In this document: positions 27,010 through 35,960 of the stretch, piece after piece | Layout: each line of letters starts with the position of its first letter | Numbering within the stretch: the stretch's first letter is position 1 | Assembly: GCA_022181065.1 (NCBI GenBank) | Contig: BQMY01000097.1 | Span: forward strand, 1 to 55,205 | Reading direction: 5' to 3' | From: Melioribacteraceae bacterium | GTDB lineage: Bacteria; Bacteroidota; Ignavibacteria; Ignavibacteriales; Melioribacteraceae | Length of the DNA: 55,205 nucleotides | Made by a program: the position numbers and the translations under genes | The notes under the pieces: generated by a model | Told to the model about the DNA's origin: nothing | Databases searched by the model: none | What the model saw: only the letters and a program-made list of their open reading frames with translations

Positions 27010-27894
27010 ATGAGTTACAAAGTTTTACTTTTTTATAAATATGTAAAAATAGAAAATCCCGAAAAGTTCAGAAATGAGCATTACGATTTTTGCGTTGAAA
27101 ATAATATTCTTGGAAGAATTTACGTTGCCGAAGAAGGAATTAATGCTACTGTTTCCGGTTCGGAAGAAGATATAATTAAATACAAGCAGCATCTTACATC
27201 TGATCCACGTTTTAATGATGTATGGTTTAAAGAAGACCCTTCAAACGAACATGCTTTCTCTAAACTGATCGTAAAAGTAAAAAAAGAAATTGTCAATTCA
27301 GGGGGACTTGAAGTAAATCCTGAATATGGCGGTACCCGACTTAAAGCTGAAGACCTTCAGGCAATGTACGAAAATGAGGATGATTTTATAATTGTTGACG
27401 CCCGTAATGATTACGAGTATAAGATTGGTCATTTCAAAAACGCTATAAAACCTGACGTAACAAATTTCCGCGAGTGGAAAGAATTTGTTGAAGAACTAAA
27501 GGAGCATAAAGAAAAAAAGGTTGTAGCATATTGTACCGGTGGTATCCGCTGCGAAAAGGCGACAGCCTATATGGTGCAGCAGGGCTTCAAAAATGTTTAT
27601 CAGCTTGAAGGGGGAATAGTATCATATACGAAAAACTTCCCTGATCAGAATTGGCTCGGAAGTATATTCGTTTTTGATGAAAGAAGAATAATTTCACCAA
27701 ATAGCCGTGAATCGTTAAGGCACACAGCGGAGTGCTTTTATTGCGGTGAACCTGCTTCATATTATATAAATTGCCACAACCAGAACTGCGATAAACTCCT
27801 CATCACCTGCCATTCGTGCAAGGAAAAATATGATTATTGCTGCTCGGATGAGTGTAGAACATCCCCTAATCGAAGAAAAATATATCACGGCTAA
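27010..27894 (+). CDS. trhO: tRNA uridine(34) hydroxylase TrhO (rhodanese-like)
   Basis: TrhO (formerly YceA) uses O2 to form 5-hydroxyuridine at the wobble position of tRNAs. This 294-residue protein has an N-terminal acylphosphatase-like domain and a rhodanese domain whose catalytic loop is CTGGIRC (C175, C181). The C-terminal tail is Cys-rich (CFYCGEP..., CHSCKEKYDYCCSDEC), which looks like a zinc-binding site. GAGG lies just before the ATG. With MiaE at 11466 this makes two O2-dependent tRNA modification enzymes in the window. Confidence 0.92.
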   Translation: MSYKVLLFYKYVKIENPEKFRNEHYDFCVENNILGRIYVAEEGINATVSGSEEDIIKYKQHLTSDPRFNDVWFKEDPSNEHAFSKLIVKVKKEIVNSGGLEVNPEYGGTRLKAEDLQAMYENEDDFIIVDARNDYEYKIGHFKNAIKPDVTNFREWKEFVEELKEHKEKKVVAYCTGGIRCEKATAYMVQQGFKNVYQLEGGIVSYTKNFPDQNWLGSIFVFDERRIISPNSRESLRHTAECFYCGEPASYYINCHNQNCDKLLITCHSCKEKYDYCCSDECRTSPNRRKIYHG

Positions 27895-27978
27895 AGTATT
27901 ATTGCTTGAAACCTAACGAAATATTTCCAATATTGCTGCTTACAGAATAATATTATTATCGGGTGTGTTTTGGGGTTT

Positions 27979-28671
27979 ATGCGCTGCATTATTGTTGACG
28001 ACGAGGAAATGTCCCGCCAGATTATAGGGAAATTTGTCGATCAGACTGACTACCTTGAAAAAGTGGGTTCTTTCGACAGTGCTATAGACGCGTCTGCTCA
28101 ACTACGCAAAGAGAGTGTAGATATTATCTTTCTAGATATTGAAATGCCTGAAATGAGTGGTATGGACCTGATAAAGGTACTTAAGGATAAACCTCAGATA
28201 ATTCTTATCACTTCTGAGCAGAAATATGCCGTTGAAGCATTTGAGTACGAGGTAACCGACTATCTTCTAAAACCACTTACCTACGCCCGTTTTCTGAAAG
28301 CCGTGGAAAAAGCAAAAGAGAAAATTAATAGCACCGCTCCGGTTAATACTGCTCCAAAGGATGATTCTGTATTTATCAAGGTTGACAGCCGACTTGTAAA
28401 ACTTCAGAAGCAGGATATATTGTACATCGAAGCTTTACGCGACTATGTTATTGTCCATACCGATTCTAAAAAATATACGGTCTTTTCTACTATGAAGGGA
28501 ATCGAGAAAAATCTCCCTTCCGATGAATTTATCAGAGTCCACAGATCGTATATTATCAGATTGGATAAAATACTCGATATAGAGGATAATACTCTTGTTA
28601 TCAAAAACAAGGTTGTACCTATTGGTCCTTCCTATAAATCTGAACTGATGAACCGCCTCAATATTATCTAA
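27979..28671 (+). CDS. LytTR-family response regulator
   Basis: This 230-residue two-component regulator has a receiver domain (IIVDDEEMS at the start, phospho-acceptor D53 in IIFLDIEMPEMSG, KPL near residue 100). An Ala/Pro-rich linker leads to a LytTR DNA-binding domain (about 130-228, RLVKLQKQDILYIEALRDYVIVHT and FIRVHRSYIIRLDKI). The ATG at 27979 is preferred to a TTG nine bases upstream because GGGG precedes it. No histidine kinase gene is adjacent, so its partner must be elsewhere. Confidence 0.9.
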   Translation: MRCIIVDDEEMSRQIIGKFVDQTDYLEKVGSFDSAIDASAQLRKESVDIIFLDIEMPEMSGMDLIKVLKDKPQIILITSEQKYAVEAFEYEVTDYLLKPLTYARFLKAVEKAKEKINSTAPVNTAPKDDSVFIKVDSRLVKLQKQDILYIEALRDYVIVHTDSKKYTVFSTMKGIEKNLPSDEFIRVHRSYIIRLDKILDIEDNTLVIKNKVVPIGPSYKSELMNRLNII

Positions 28672-28869
28672 CCAACTCGCTTTTACCAGATTTTAATGCC
28701 GAATAGATTGAGAAATGATTAAAAGTCATCTGTCTTCGGTCTATTGCCTTTAGTCAAAACCACTGATACACCAATTCATCAAAGGGAAGAAATTCTACCT
28801 CACTATTGTTCAATGATTAACACCAAACTACATGGCAGAGTTAAAGTTTTATAGGTTCCTGAATATTAG

Positions 28870-28877
28870 TATATTTG
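28870..28877 (+). promoter_or_regulatory. Possible Bacteroidetes-type -7 box
   Basis: TATATTTG is an exact match to TAnnTTTG, ending 28 bp before the ATG of the DUF493 gene. It overlaps the upstream part of a longer frame that begins with TTG, which argues against that longer start. Confidence 0.45.
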
Positions 28878-28904
28878 CGGCAATACAAAAATGAAAGTGA
28901 AAAG

Positions 28905-29171
28905 ATGCTTGAGTTAAACAATTCGGATAAACCGAAAATAGAATATCCCTGTGATTGGAAGTACAAAATAATCGGCGATAATGTTGATAATATGTTAGCC
29001 GCGGTTAAGTATGCCGCAGATGGTCTTAAACATGAAGTTACCCCTTCCAACATAAGTAAAAAGGGGAAGTACTACAGTCTGAATGTAACTGTGCACGTCC
29101 CCAATGAAGAAAAGCGGAATGAAATTTATAAAACCCTTGAAGAAAACAAGAGTATCAAATTTGTATTTTAA
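28905..29171 (+). CDS. DUF493 family protein (YbeD-like)
   Basis: This 88-residue small alpha/beta protein has IEYPCDWKYKIIGDNVDNM and GKYYSLNVTVHVPNEEKRNEIYKTLEEN..IKFVF, the pattern of the ferredoxin-like YbeD/DUF493 family. The E. coli member lies in the lipoate synthesis locus, but no lipoate gene is nearby here. The start ATG at 28905 is chosen because the upstream TTG extension overlaps the predicted promoter. It is convergent with the DUF5686 gene, whose end follows immediately. Confidence 0.8.
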   Translation: MLELNNSDKPKIEYPCDWKYKIIGDNVDNMLAAVKYAADGLKHEVTPSNISKKGKYYSLNVTVHVPNEEKRNEIYKTLEENKSIKFVF

Positions 29172-31571
29172 CTAAAACGCGAAAGTGTTGATACCAAATA
29201 CAAAATTATCTTTTCCGCGATAGTTCAGCTTCCATGTAAATTCAAAAGCCATCGGCAATAATGGTAATCTCAAACCGAATCCGGCTTCATAAAACGGATG
29301 CGGGAATTCCAGACCCGCGAATGGAATTAAAGATTTCGAATTGTCCGATATGTTGAGTAATGCGCTATTCATATGTAAGCTCAAACCAACTTTTGAATCT
29401 TTAAGGAGTGGAATTGCCAGCATTCTGAATAGCTCATCGCGCAGATCCAGATTGAGGTAGGTGATAACACCTTCATCCCCGAATGCTTCACCAATTCCCA
29501 GTGTGCGAAATGAGTTGGATTTTGAAGCGGCATTTATGTTACCGGGAAGCGCGTACATATTTTGTAACGGGGTTGCACCTGTTGAAGTAAATCCTTCCAA
29601 ATCGAGTGTGAGTCTGGTAGTTCTGTATAAATCAGTCCAGGTTCTTAAGTTGAAATTATAGCGGGTATAGGTGAAGTCGCCTCCGGTTACATCTTTTTCG
29701 GCATAAAGCAAACCACCCCCAAACCTGAGATTAGGTCCGCCACCGGCGCGTCTGCGGAAATATCCGTCTTCAATAAATTTTCTGAAATCAAAATTGAGGT
29801 CGAGCGAAACCACACCCGATTTGCCGTTGTTTATTGGTTTATTGGGGCTGTAAGCCTGGTCACGCCTGAAAAAGGAAAAATCTGTATTAACCACAGCGGA
29901 ATTATCGTCATTATAACTATAGGAAAGTTCGCCATCGAGGAAGTTAAAAATGCCTGTCTCAAAACCCGCAAAAAATCCTCTTGAGTAGTAATAATCCCTG
30001 AAATCGTATTTGGTGAACAGGCTCAGGATTGTAGATGTCAAGCGGTTATACTTTATTGAATTTTCGAAAAGAGTATTAACATTGTTTTTTATTCCGCCGT
30101 ATAACCTGAAGGTTCTGTAGTCACCAAACAAATATTCGCCATCAATCGCGAATTTCCACTTTTCATCAGCAAAGCCGTAACTTGTTCCTCCGTATAAATC
30201 GAGACGCTGATTGGCAAGATTATTTCCCCAAAATTCAAAATTGAGCCCGTTACCTTCAACTTTGTTGAAATAATATAGTGTAAGAGGACCTGTGATAGTA
30301 TAATTGTCATTCAATGAAATATATGGTGCGAAAAAGGAAAATCTTTCCCGGAAAGTTGGTTTGACAGATTCTACACTATCAATTCGTTTATAGGCTGAAA
30401 CCTCTTCATTGGTGTATGGGAGGCTCTGAACATTCTTCCAATAGAGGGAATCAACATCGGCTGCACCTGGTCTTACTTTAATTATGGTCCAGTCGAAAAA
30501 GTCGGAACTGATATCAGTGTTGATATCGTAATCGTACATGATAGTGTTGATTTCAAACCCGAAATTAATCAACCCCATAAATCCGCCTTCCACAAAAAGC
30601 CTGTAATCCACTGGCATATAGATATCACTTTTTGTTGAGACAAATTGCTGGAATATGCTCACCTTATTAAATATTCCTTCGAAATTAGCTGCCTCGTTCA
30701 GGATTACATCAATTTTAAGGAGTGCGAAATCTTTATCGGAAATGTAAATATCCCCCTTGAATCCCGGATCAATAGTATCGTATGGTTCAATATATATCTT
30801 AAAAACGCTCTTGTCATCGATGGCGAGTGTATCCCGGAGATCAAAGAAATAATAATCCAGAGCGGCATCTTCGAGAGGTGCGATCATGGGTCTGCCGAAA
30901 AACTTTATATCATCATTGTAGAAGGACTGCACAATTCTGTTTCCCGTGAGCACATTTATACTCGATGGGAAATTTTCAGTCTGTTTCTGTGCCAATATCT
31001 CTTCCTTATACGAATCTGGAGCCTTAAAGAAACCTTTGCTCACATTTTCAACTATACCGTCAATTTTAACAGAATCGGTTCGATTACCACCCATACCAAT
31101 TGCAACGCTGTTATTGCCCGGGGTCATATCTGCATCAGTTCGGATGATGCCCTTCGTAAACGCGGTGAAAGAATAGTCTTTTATTTTCTCTTTTCTGTTT
31201 TTTTTAGTCTCAATTGCTTTACGAATTATTGCCAGAGCAGGATTTTCGCCCGGAAAAACCGTCACCTGTTCCAGTTTAAGCGCGCTCGGTTGAAGCTCAA
31301 ATTGATACAGTTTTGAATCATCATTGACGGTGATAGTATCGCTTACATATCCGATAAATGAGGCAACGATCAGGTTTTCACCTTCCGGAATTTTAAGGAT
31401 AAATTCACCATTGATATTGGAGGAAGTACCTTTACCGGAAATTTTATCAAGCACGTTTGCGTATGAAAGCTCTTCACCCGTGGATTTATCAATAATATTT
31501 CCTCTTATAACGAGTTCCTGCGCCGAAATAATAGATGAGATAATGAGTAATAAAAGTAAAATCTTCTTCAC
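29172..31571 (-). CDS. Outer-membrane DUF5686 protein with carboxypeptidase-regulatory-like domain
   Basis: This 799-residue protein has a signal peptide (MKKILLLLLIISSIISAQ) and a CarboxypepD_reg-like beta-sandwich at about 20-105 (RGNIIDKSTGEELSYANV...INGEFILKIPEG). The long remainder matches the DUF5686 family and ends in a beta-barrel-like region of alternating aromatic strands closing with FVFGINTFAF, a terminal Phe typical of outer-membrane proteins. This domain order is frequent in Bacteroidetes, where the proteins sit in the outer membrane with unknown function. It is a single gene on the minus strand. Confidence 0.85.
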   Translation of the reverse strand: MKKILLLLLIISSIISAQELVIRGNIIDKSTGEELSYANVLDKISGKGTSSNINGEFILKIPEGENLIVASFIGYVSDTITVNDDSKLYQFELQPSALKLEQVTVFPGENPALAIIRKAIETKKNRKEKIKDYSFTAFTKGIIRTDADMTPGNNSVAIGMGGNRTDSVKIDGIVENVSKGFFKAPDSYKEEILAQKQTENFPSSINVLTGNRIVQSFYNDDIKFFGRPMIAPLEDAALDYYFFDLRDTLAIDDKSVFKIYIEPYDTIDPGFKGDIYISDKDFALLKIDVILNEAANFEGIFNKVSIFQQFVSTKSDIYMPVDYRLFVEGGFMGLINFGFEINTIMYDYDINTDISSDFFDWTIIKVRPGAADVDSLYWKNVQSLPYTNEEVSAYKRIDSVESVKPTFRERFSFFAPYISLNDNYTITGPLTLYYFNKVEGNGLNFEFWGNNLANQRLDLYGGTSYGFADEKWKFAIDGEYLFGDYRTFRLYGGIKNNVNTLFENSIKYNRLTSTILSLFTKYDFRDYYYSRGFFAGFETGIFNFLDGELSYSYNDDNSAVVNTDFSFFRRDQAYSPNKPINNGKSGVVSLDLNFDFRKFIEDGYFRRRAGGGPNLRFGGGLLYAEKDVTGGDFTYTRYNFNLRTWTDLYRTTRLTLDLEGFTSTGATPLQNMYALPGNINAASKSNSFRTLGIGEAFGDEGVITYLNLDLRDELFRMLAIPLLKDSKVGLSLHMNSALLNISDNSKSLIPFAGLEFPHPFYEAGFGLRLPLLPMAFEFTWKLNYRGKDNFVFGINTFAF

Positions 31572-31717
31572 AATTTTTCCTTTTTTCGTTTGGACGAAAT
31601 TAAAATATTTCCGTTCCTTAATTATTTATATTTTAAATTATTCAGGGAAGAAAGTTTCCGTTAAACTTTAAATACGAATTTTTGTGTTATACTTATTTGC
31701 AATAAAACAGAACATTT

Positions 31718-32629
31718 ATGAAAAAAAGAATAGTAATTACCGGTGCGACCGGACTTATAGGTAAAAAACTGGTAAAAAGACTTTTACCAGATTTTGATAT
31801 TACGATATTTAGCCGCTCAATCGATAACGCGAAAAAAGTATTTCCGGAATGTAAAATTGTGAAATACAATTATGCCACTCCTGATGACTGGGAAGAGGAA
31901 TTAGAGGGTGTTTACGGCGTTGTTCATCTTGCCGGAGAGAATGTAGCATCGGGAAGATGGACGAAAATGCAGAAACAGAAAATTTATAATTCAAGAATTA
32001 TCAGTACAGAAAACCTCGTAAATGTAATAAACAAATCTGACGTAAAGCCGGAAGTTTTTGTGACGTCATCGGCTACAGGCTATTACGGTTACTCTGATAC
32101 GGAAGTCTTCACTGAAGACTCACCTGCTGGAGATGGTTTTCTGGCTGATGTTTGCGCTGACTGGGAGGATGCCGCTACATGTGAGCTACCCAAATATGTC
32201 AGGCATGTAGCTGTGCGAACTGGAGTTGTGCTTGATAAAAATGAAGGCGCGCTTGCCAAGATGCTCCTTCCATTCAAATTATTTGCCGGGGGTCCGCTTG
32301 GTTCTGGTAAACAATGGATGCCCTGGATTCATGTTGATGATCTGGTTGAAATATATTTTCGCGCGATTACTGATGAAACCCTCTCGGGTCCGGTAAATGG
32401 AACAGCGCCGAATCCGGTAAGGATGAAAGAATTTGCGGGAACTCTCGGTAAAGTACTTGGAAGACCCTCAATACTGCCTGTACCCGGTTTCGCGGTAAAA
32501 ATGCTTATGGGCGAAGCTTCCGAAATTGCACTGGAAGGAGCAAATGTTCTGCCTGACAAATTGAATAAATCTGACTTCAATTTTAAGTATTCAACATTAA
32601 AGAAAGCACTTGAGGATTTACTGAAATAG
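31718..32629 (+). CDS. TIGR01777-family NAD(P)-dependent epimerase-like protein (YfcH-like)
   Basis: This 303-residue extended-SDR protein has the Rossmann motif GATGLIGKKL at residues 7-16 and the family segments VVHLAGENVASGRWT and SSATGYYG. The C-terminal DUF1731-like domain begins near GRPSILPVPGFAVKMLMGEAS. Members are conserved in bacteria and plants (a plastid relative is linked to division), but no reaction is firmly established. It is followed 50 bp later by the DUF4139 gene in the same direction. Confidence 0.9.
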   Translation: MKKRIVITGATGLIGKKLVKRLLPDFDITIFSRSIDNAKKVFPECKIVKYNYATPDDWEEELEGVYGVVHLAGENVASGRWTKMQKQKIYNSRIISTENLVNVINKSDVKPEVFVTSSATGYYGYSDTEVFTEDSPAGDGFLADVCADWEDAATCELPKYVRHVAVRTGVVLDKNEGALAKMLLPFKLFAGGPLGSGKQWMPWIHVDDLVEIYFRAITDETLSGPVNGTAPNPVRMKEFAGTLGKVLGRPSILPVPGFAVKMLMGEASEIALEGANVLPDKLNKSDFNFKYSTLKKALEDLLK

Positions 32630-32679
32630 AACTTTTTACTTTCCGCGCTGTAAAAAAAACAAACACAACGGAGAAGAAA

Positions 32680-34047
32680 ATGAAAAAGATTTATTTGATA
32701 TTGATTTTGCTGATCAGTTTTACCCTGACTTTAGCTCAGGAAGCGGAAAGAAAATCTGTGGCGGTAACAATTTATAATGATAACCTTGCGGTTGTGAAAG
32801 ACTTGCGTTCTTTTGATATTACAGAAGGTCGTTCAACAATTGAAATGACCGATGTAGCTCAGATGTTAAATCCGGCGACGGTTCATATTGGTATTGATGG
32901 CGAGGTGCTGGAACAAAACTACAGATATGATCTGGTGAGTTTTGATAAAATATTGCAGCGTTATATTGACCGGGAAATTCAACTCTTCAATGAAAAGGGT
33001 GAGATGTTCGAAGGAACACTCCTTTCAAGTTTTGGCGGACAAATAGTTCTGAAGAAAAAGGATGGCGGATTGATGATGCTTCCCTCTACAGAAGATTACA
33101 GAATTTCAGTTACAGAATTACCCGAGGGACTTAAAACACGTCCAACACTTATTTGGGATATTCTTTCAGGTAAATCAGGCAAGCAGGATGTTGAAATATC
33201 TTATCATACCGGTGGAATGCGTTGGAGCGCAGAATATGTGGCGGTTTTGAGTGATGACGAGAAGTCACTTGACCTTAACGCGTGGGTAAGTATAGACAAC
33301 CAGTCGGGTGCCACCTATGAGGATGCTAAATTAAAACTTGTTGCCGGTGATGTAAATCGCGCGAAGCCTGTTTATGTAAACGGCGCGATTCCCAAGGATG
33401 CCCGAACTTTCGCAATGGTTGAAGATGCCGGATTTGAAGAGCAGCAGTTCTTTGAGTACCACATATATAACCTTCAAAGACCCACAACTATTTCAAACAG
33501 AGAAAAAAAACAGATTACGCTCTTTGAAGCAGATAAAATCTCTGTAAACAAAAAATATCTTTACAGCAACAGCTATAAACATGGACGAAGTTCGGGTGCT
33601 AACGGGAAAATTGCCGTAATGCTCGAATTCAATAACTCTAAGGAGAATAATCTGGGCGTACCAATGCCGAAAGGAACAGTCCGGGTTAATAAAAGTGATG
33701 GTGAGTCAATAGAGTTTATAGGTGAAGACTTTATTGACCATACACCGAAAGATGAAGATATTGAATTATATATTGGTAACGCTTTTGATATTACAGCAGA
33801 AGAAAAAACAACCGACACAAGAAAAATATCCCAGAAAGTTCGTGAAACCGATTTTGAGATAACTTTCAAAAATCATAAGGAAGAATCGGTATCAATTGAA
33901 GTGGTGAGAAATATCGGAGCAAATGGCAAGATCATCCGCGGTAATATTAAAGAAGAAAAAGAAGACGCATATACAGTTAAATTTGATGTAAATGTCAATG
34001 CAGATGATGAATTTACACTTAAATACACTGTTCGTTATACCTACTGA
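32680..34047 (+). CDS. DUF4139 domain-containing secreted protein
   Basis: This 455-residue protein has a signal peptide (MKKIYLILILLISFTLTLAQ). The first domain resembles DUF4140 (VTIYNDNLAVVKDLRSFDITEGRSTIEM). DUF4139 follows from about residue 165 (ISYHTGGMRWSAEYVAVL onward), rich in beta strands to the end (DEFTLKYTVRYTY). The biological role is unknown. GGAG precedes the ATG. Its terminator hairpin appears duplicated on either side of the element at 34144-34336. Confidence 0.88.
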   Translation: MKKIYLILILLISFTLTLAQEAERKSVAVTIYNDNLAVVKDLRSFDITEGRSTIEMTDVAQMLNPATVHIGIDGEVLEQNYRYDLVSFDKILQRYIDREIQLFNEKGEMFEGTLLSSFGGQIVLKKKDGGLMMLPSTEDYRISVTELPEGLKTRPTLIWDILSGKSGKQDVEISYHTGGMRWSAEYVAVLSDDEKSLDLNAWVSIDNQSGATYEDAKLKLVAGDVNRAKPVYVNGAIPKDARTFAMVEDAGFEEQQFFEYHIYNLQRPTTISNREKKQITLFEADKISVNKKYLYSNSYKHGRSSGANGKIAVMLEFNNSKENNLGVPMPKGTVRVNKSDGESIEFIGEDFIDHTPKDEDIELYIGNAFDITAEEKTTDTRKISQKVRETDFEITFKNHKEESVSIEVVRNIGANGKIIRGNIKEEKEDAYTVKFDVNVNADDEFTLKYTVRYTY

Positions 34048-34108
34048 AAAAATTGATGGTTGACACAACTAATACTTGAAATAACAAATAAAATTAGTTC
34101 ATCGATAA

Positions 34109-34137
34109 CCCTCACTCAAAGATACATGAGTGAGGGT
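34109..34137. repeat. Left copy of duplicated terminator hairpin
   Basis: CCCTCACTCA and TGAGTGAGGG form a perfect 10-bp stem here, followed by TCAGAC instead of a T-run. The segment matches 34341-34369 except for one loop base. It is the left half of a direct repeat that brackets the mobile element. Confidence 0.8.
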
Positions 34138-34143
34138 CAGACT

Positions 34144-34336
34144 GTTGACAAAGTCATTTCGTTTTAAGGTCCTCCTTTGAAGGAGGTGGATTTCGACGAT
34201 AGTCGAAATACGGAGGATGATTTATTGCATTTTTTGTGACTTTTGGTCATCCCCCATCACAAAATCCGCCGTTGGCGGAGTGATTTCCCCCTTCAAAAGG
34301 GGGACTTGAAAATCAACTACCAGGTTTTTCAACAAC
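34144..34336. mobile_element. MITE-like palindrome-rich element, copy 2
   Basis: This 193-bp non-coding element is homologous to 23872-24086. The ends are inverted (GTTGACAAA versus TTTTTCAAC), and an inner inverted pair reads AAGGTCCTCCTTTGAAGG against CCTTCAAAAGGGGGACTT. Internal hairpins keep their pairing while loops differ from copy 1 (CCGCC-GTT-GGCGG here, CCGCC-TGA-GGCGG there). It is flanked by a 29-bp direct duplication of a terminator hairpin. It lies 3' of the DUF4139 gene and has no open reading frame. Confidence 0.78.
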
Positions 34337-34340
34337 CACA

Positions 34341-34374
34341 CCCTCACTCAAAGATAGATGAGTGAGGGTTTTTT
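34341..34374 (+). terminator. Terminator of the DUF4139 gene (right copy)
   Basis: The 10-bp stem CCCTCACTCA/TGAGTGAGGG with an 8-nt loop runs into T6. It is the intact version of the hairpin duplicated at 34109-34137 and presumably was the original terminator before the element inserted. Confidence 0.8.
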
Positions 34375-34537
34375 GTGTCAACTTTAAGAGTCGAGAAATT
34401 GTGAGATGTTTTTATAAAGCAATAGCTTGATTAATGCATTATGATTTTAATCAAATGTTAACAATTTTCTATTTCGGTTGGAGGTATTTTTATTTATATT
34501 GATGATCAAACAGCAGAATTGAAATCGCCGGAACCTG
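34375..34537. other. Leader region of the PhoH-family gene
   Basis: Together with the element and its two flanking hairpins this completes a 490-bp gap between genes. Beyond them it holds only AT-rich DNA, with a GGAGG motif about 55 bp before the PhoH ATG. No other feature is seen. Confidence 0.4.
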
Positions 34538-35881
34538 ATGCCTAAAGTAGCTAAAACATTTATTCTTGACACCAACGTTATTCTGCACGACCCCAATTGT
34601 ATCCATCAATTCCAGGAGAATAATATTGTTTTACCTCTCGCGGTAATTGAAGAGATTGACTACTTCAAACGGGGCAGCAATGTTATCAATATTAATGCGC
34701 GTCAGTTTGCGCGAACAATGGATGCTATCACAGGAAGCGCGATTTTTAATGGCGGTGTTTCTCTCGGTGATGGCAAGGGAAAGGTGCGTGTTGAAATAAC
34801 CAAAGGTCTCCATAAAGATATTCAGGAAGCCTTCAGGGAAGATAGCGCGGATCATCGGATATTAAGCGCGGCATTCGCCATATTCGAAAAAGCTCCGAAA
34901 ACACAAAAGAAGAAAATAATTCTGGTTTCGAAAGATGTGAACCTTCGTATGAAAGCGAAGGCTATGGGTATCCTTGCTGAAGATTATAGCACCGACAAGG
35001 TGAAAAATGTTGAAGAACTGTATAGCGGTAAAGATACTATCGAAAATTTTGATGATGAACTTCTTCAGGCATTTTATCAGCCGCCCTACGAAGTTCCCGC
35101 CTCCGATGTTATTCAAAAAATAGACCAGGAAGCTGTACCTAATAAATATTTTGTGATCAGGAATACCAATCGTTCAGTTCTGGCGCAGCTCAATAACGAT
35201 CAGAGTTTGTTTACGAGAATTGACAAAACCGGTATTTTTGGTATTGTACCCAGGAATTCCGAGCAGACTTTCGCGATGGATGCCTTGCTGAACAAGGAAA
35301 TTCCACTGGTTACACTTACCGGGAAAGCAGGGACAGGTAAAACACTTCTCGCGATCGCTTCGGCTCTGCACGTAAGAAAATATTACCGACAAATATATCT
35401 CGCTCGCCCGATAGTTCCTCTTTCGAATAAAGATATAGGATATTTGCCCGGCGATGTTGAAAGTAAACTTGGTCCATACATGCAGCCGTTGTGGGATAAC
35501 CTTAAAGTTATACAGGATCAGTACAAGGAAACCGATAAAAATTATATCACCATCAGCAATATGATTAAGGATGAAAAACTTGTAGTTGAGCCGTTGAGTT
35601 ATATTCGTGGCAGAAGTTTACAGCGTATATTTTTTATTGTTGATGAAGCTCAGAACCTTACTCCTCATGAAGTTAAGACAATCATTACACGGGCGGGTGA
35701 AGGCTCCAAAATTGTTCTTACAGGTGATATCTACCAGATTGATCACCCTTATCTTGAATCGCAATCAAACGGTTTATCATACTTGATAGATCATTTCAAA
35801 GGTCAGAAATTATATGCACATGTTAATTTGGAGAAGGGGGAGAGATCGGAATTAGCCGAGCTTGCCAGTAATTTGTTATAA
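34538..35881 (+). CDS. PhoH2-type protein: PIN domain plus PhoH ATPase
   Basis: This 447-residue protein fuses an N-terminal PIN ribonuclease domain (residues 1 to about 150, TFILDTNVILHDP with the catalytic Asp, then ADHRILSAA and VSKDVNLRMKA) to a PhoH P-loop domain. The latter shows Walker A GKAGTGKT (G262-T269) and Walker B FFIVDEAQNLTP. PhoH2 proteins are ATP-dependent RNA helicases/ribonucleases in other bacteria. No partner antitoxin gene is adjacent. It is followed by a strong terminator shared with the convergent neighbour. Confidence 0.92.
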   Translation: MPKVAKTFILDTNVILHDPNCIHQFQENNIVLPLAVIEEIDYFKRGSNVININARQFARTMDAITGSAIFNGGVSLGDGKGKVRVEITKGLHKDIQEAFREDSADHRILSAAFAIFEKAPKTQKKKIILVSKDVNLRMKAKAMGILAEDYSTDKVKNVEELYSGKDTIENFDDELLQAFYQPPYEVPASDVIQKIDQEAVPNKYFVIRNTNRSVLAQLNNDQSLFTRIDKTGIFGIVPRNSEQTFAMDALLNKEIPLVTLTGKAGTGKTLLAIASALHVRKYYRQIYLARPIVPLSNKDIGYLPGDVESKLGPYMQPLWDNLKVIQDQYKETDKNYITISNMIKDEKLVVEPLSYIRGRSLQRIFFIVDEAQNLTPHEVKTIITRAGEGSKIVLTGDIYQIDHPYLESQSNGLSYLIDHFKGQKLYAHVNLEKGERSELAELASNLL

Positions 35882-35925
35882 AAGTTTCCAAATATAATGT
35901 CTCTCCACATTATATCCTTACCTAT

Positions 35926-35960
35926 AGCGATACTCTTCCCCCGGGGTATCGCTTTTTTTA
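35926..35960 (+). terminator. Terminator after the PhoH-family gene
   Basis: AGCGATAC (35926-35933) pairs with GTATCGCT (35946-35953), followed by T6 or more. It abuts the 3' end of the convergent SGNH gene. Confidence 0.8.

Noticed and set aside
30645-31316. 223-codon frame opposite the DUF5686 gene
   Set aside because: It lies fully antisense to a well-supported gene, lacks a ribosome site and has no recognisable motif.
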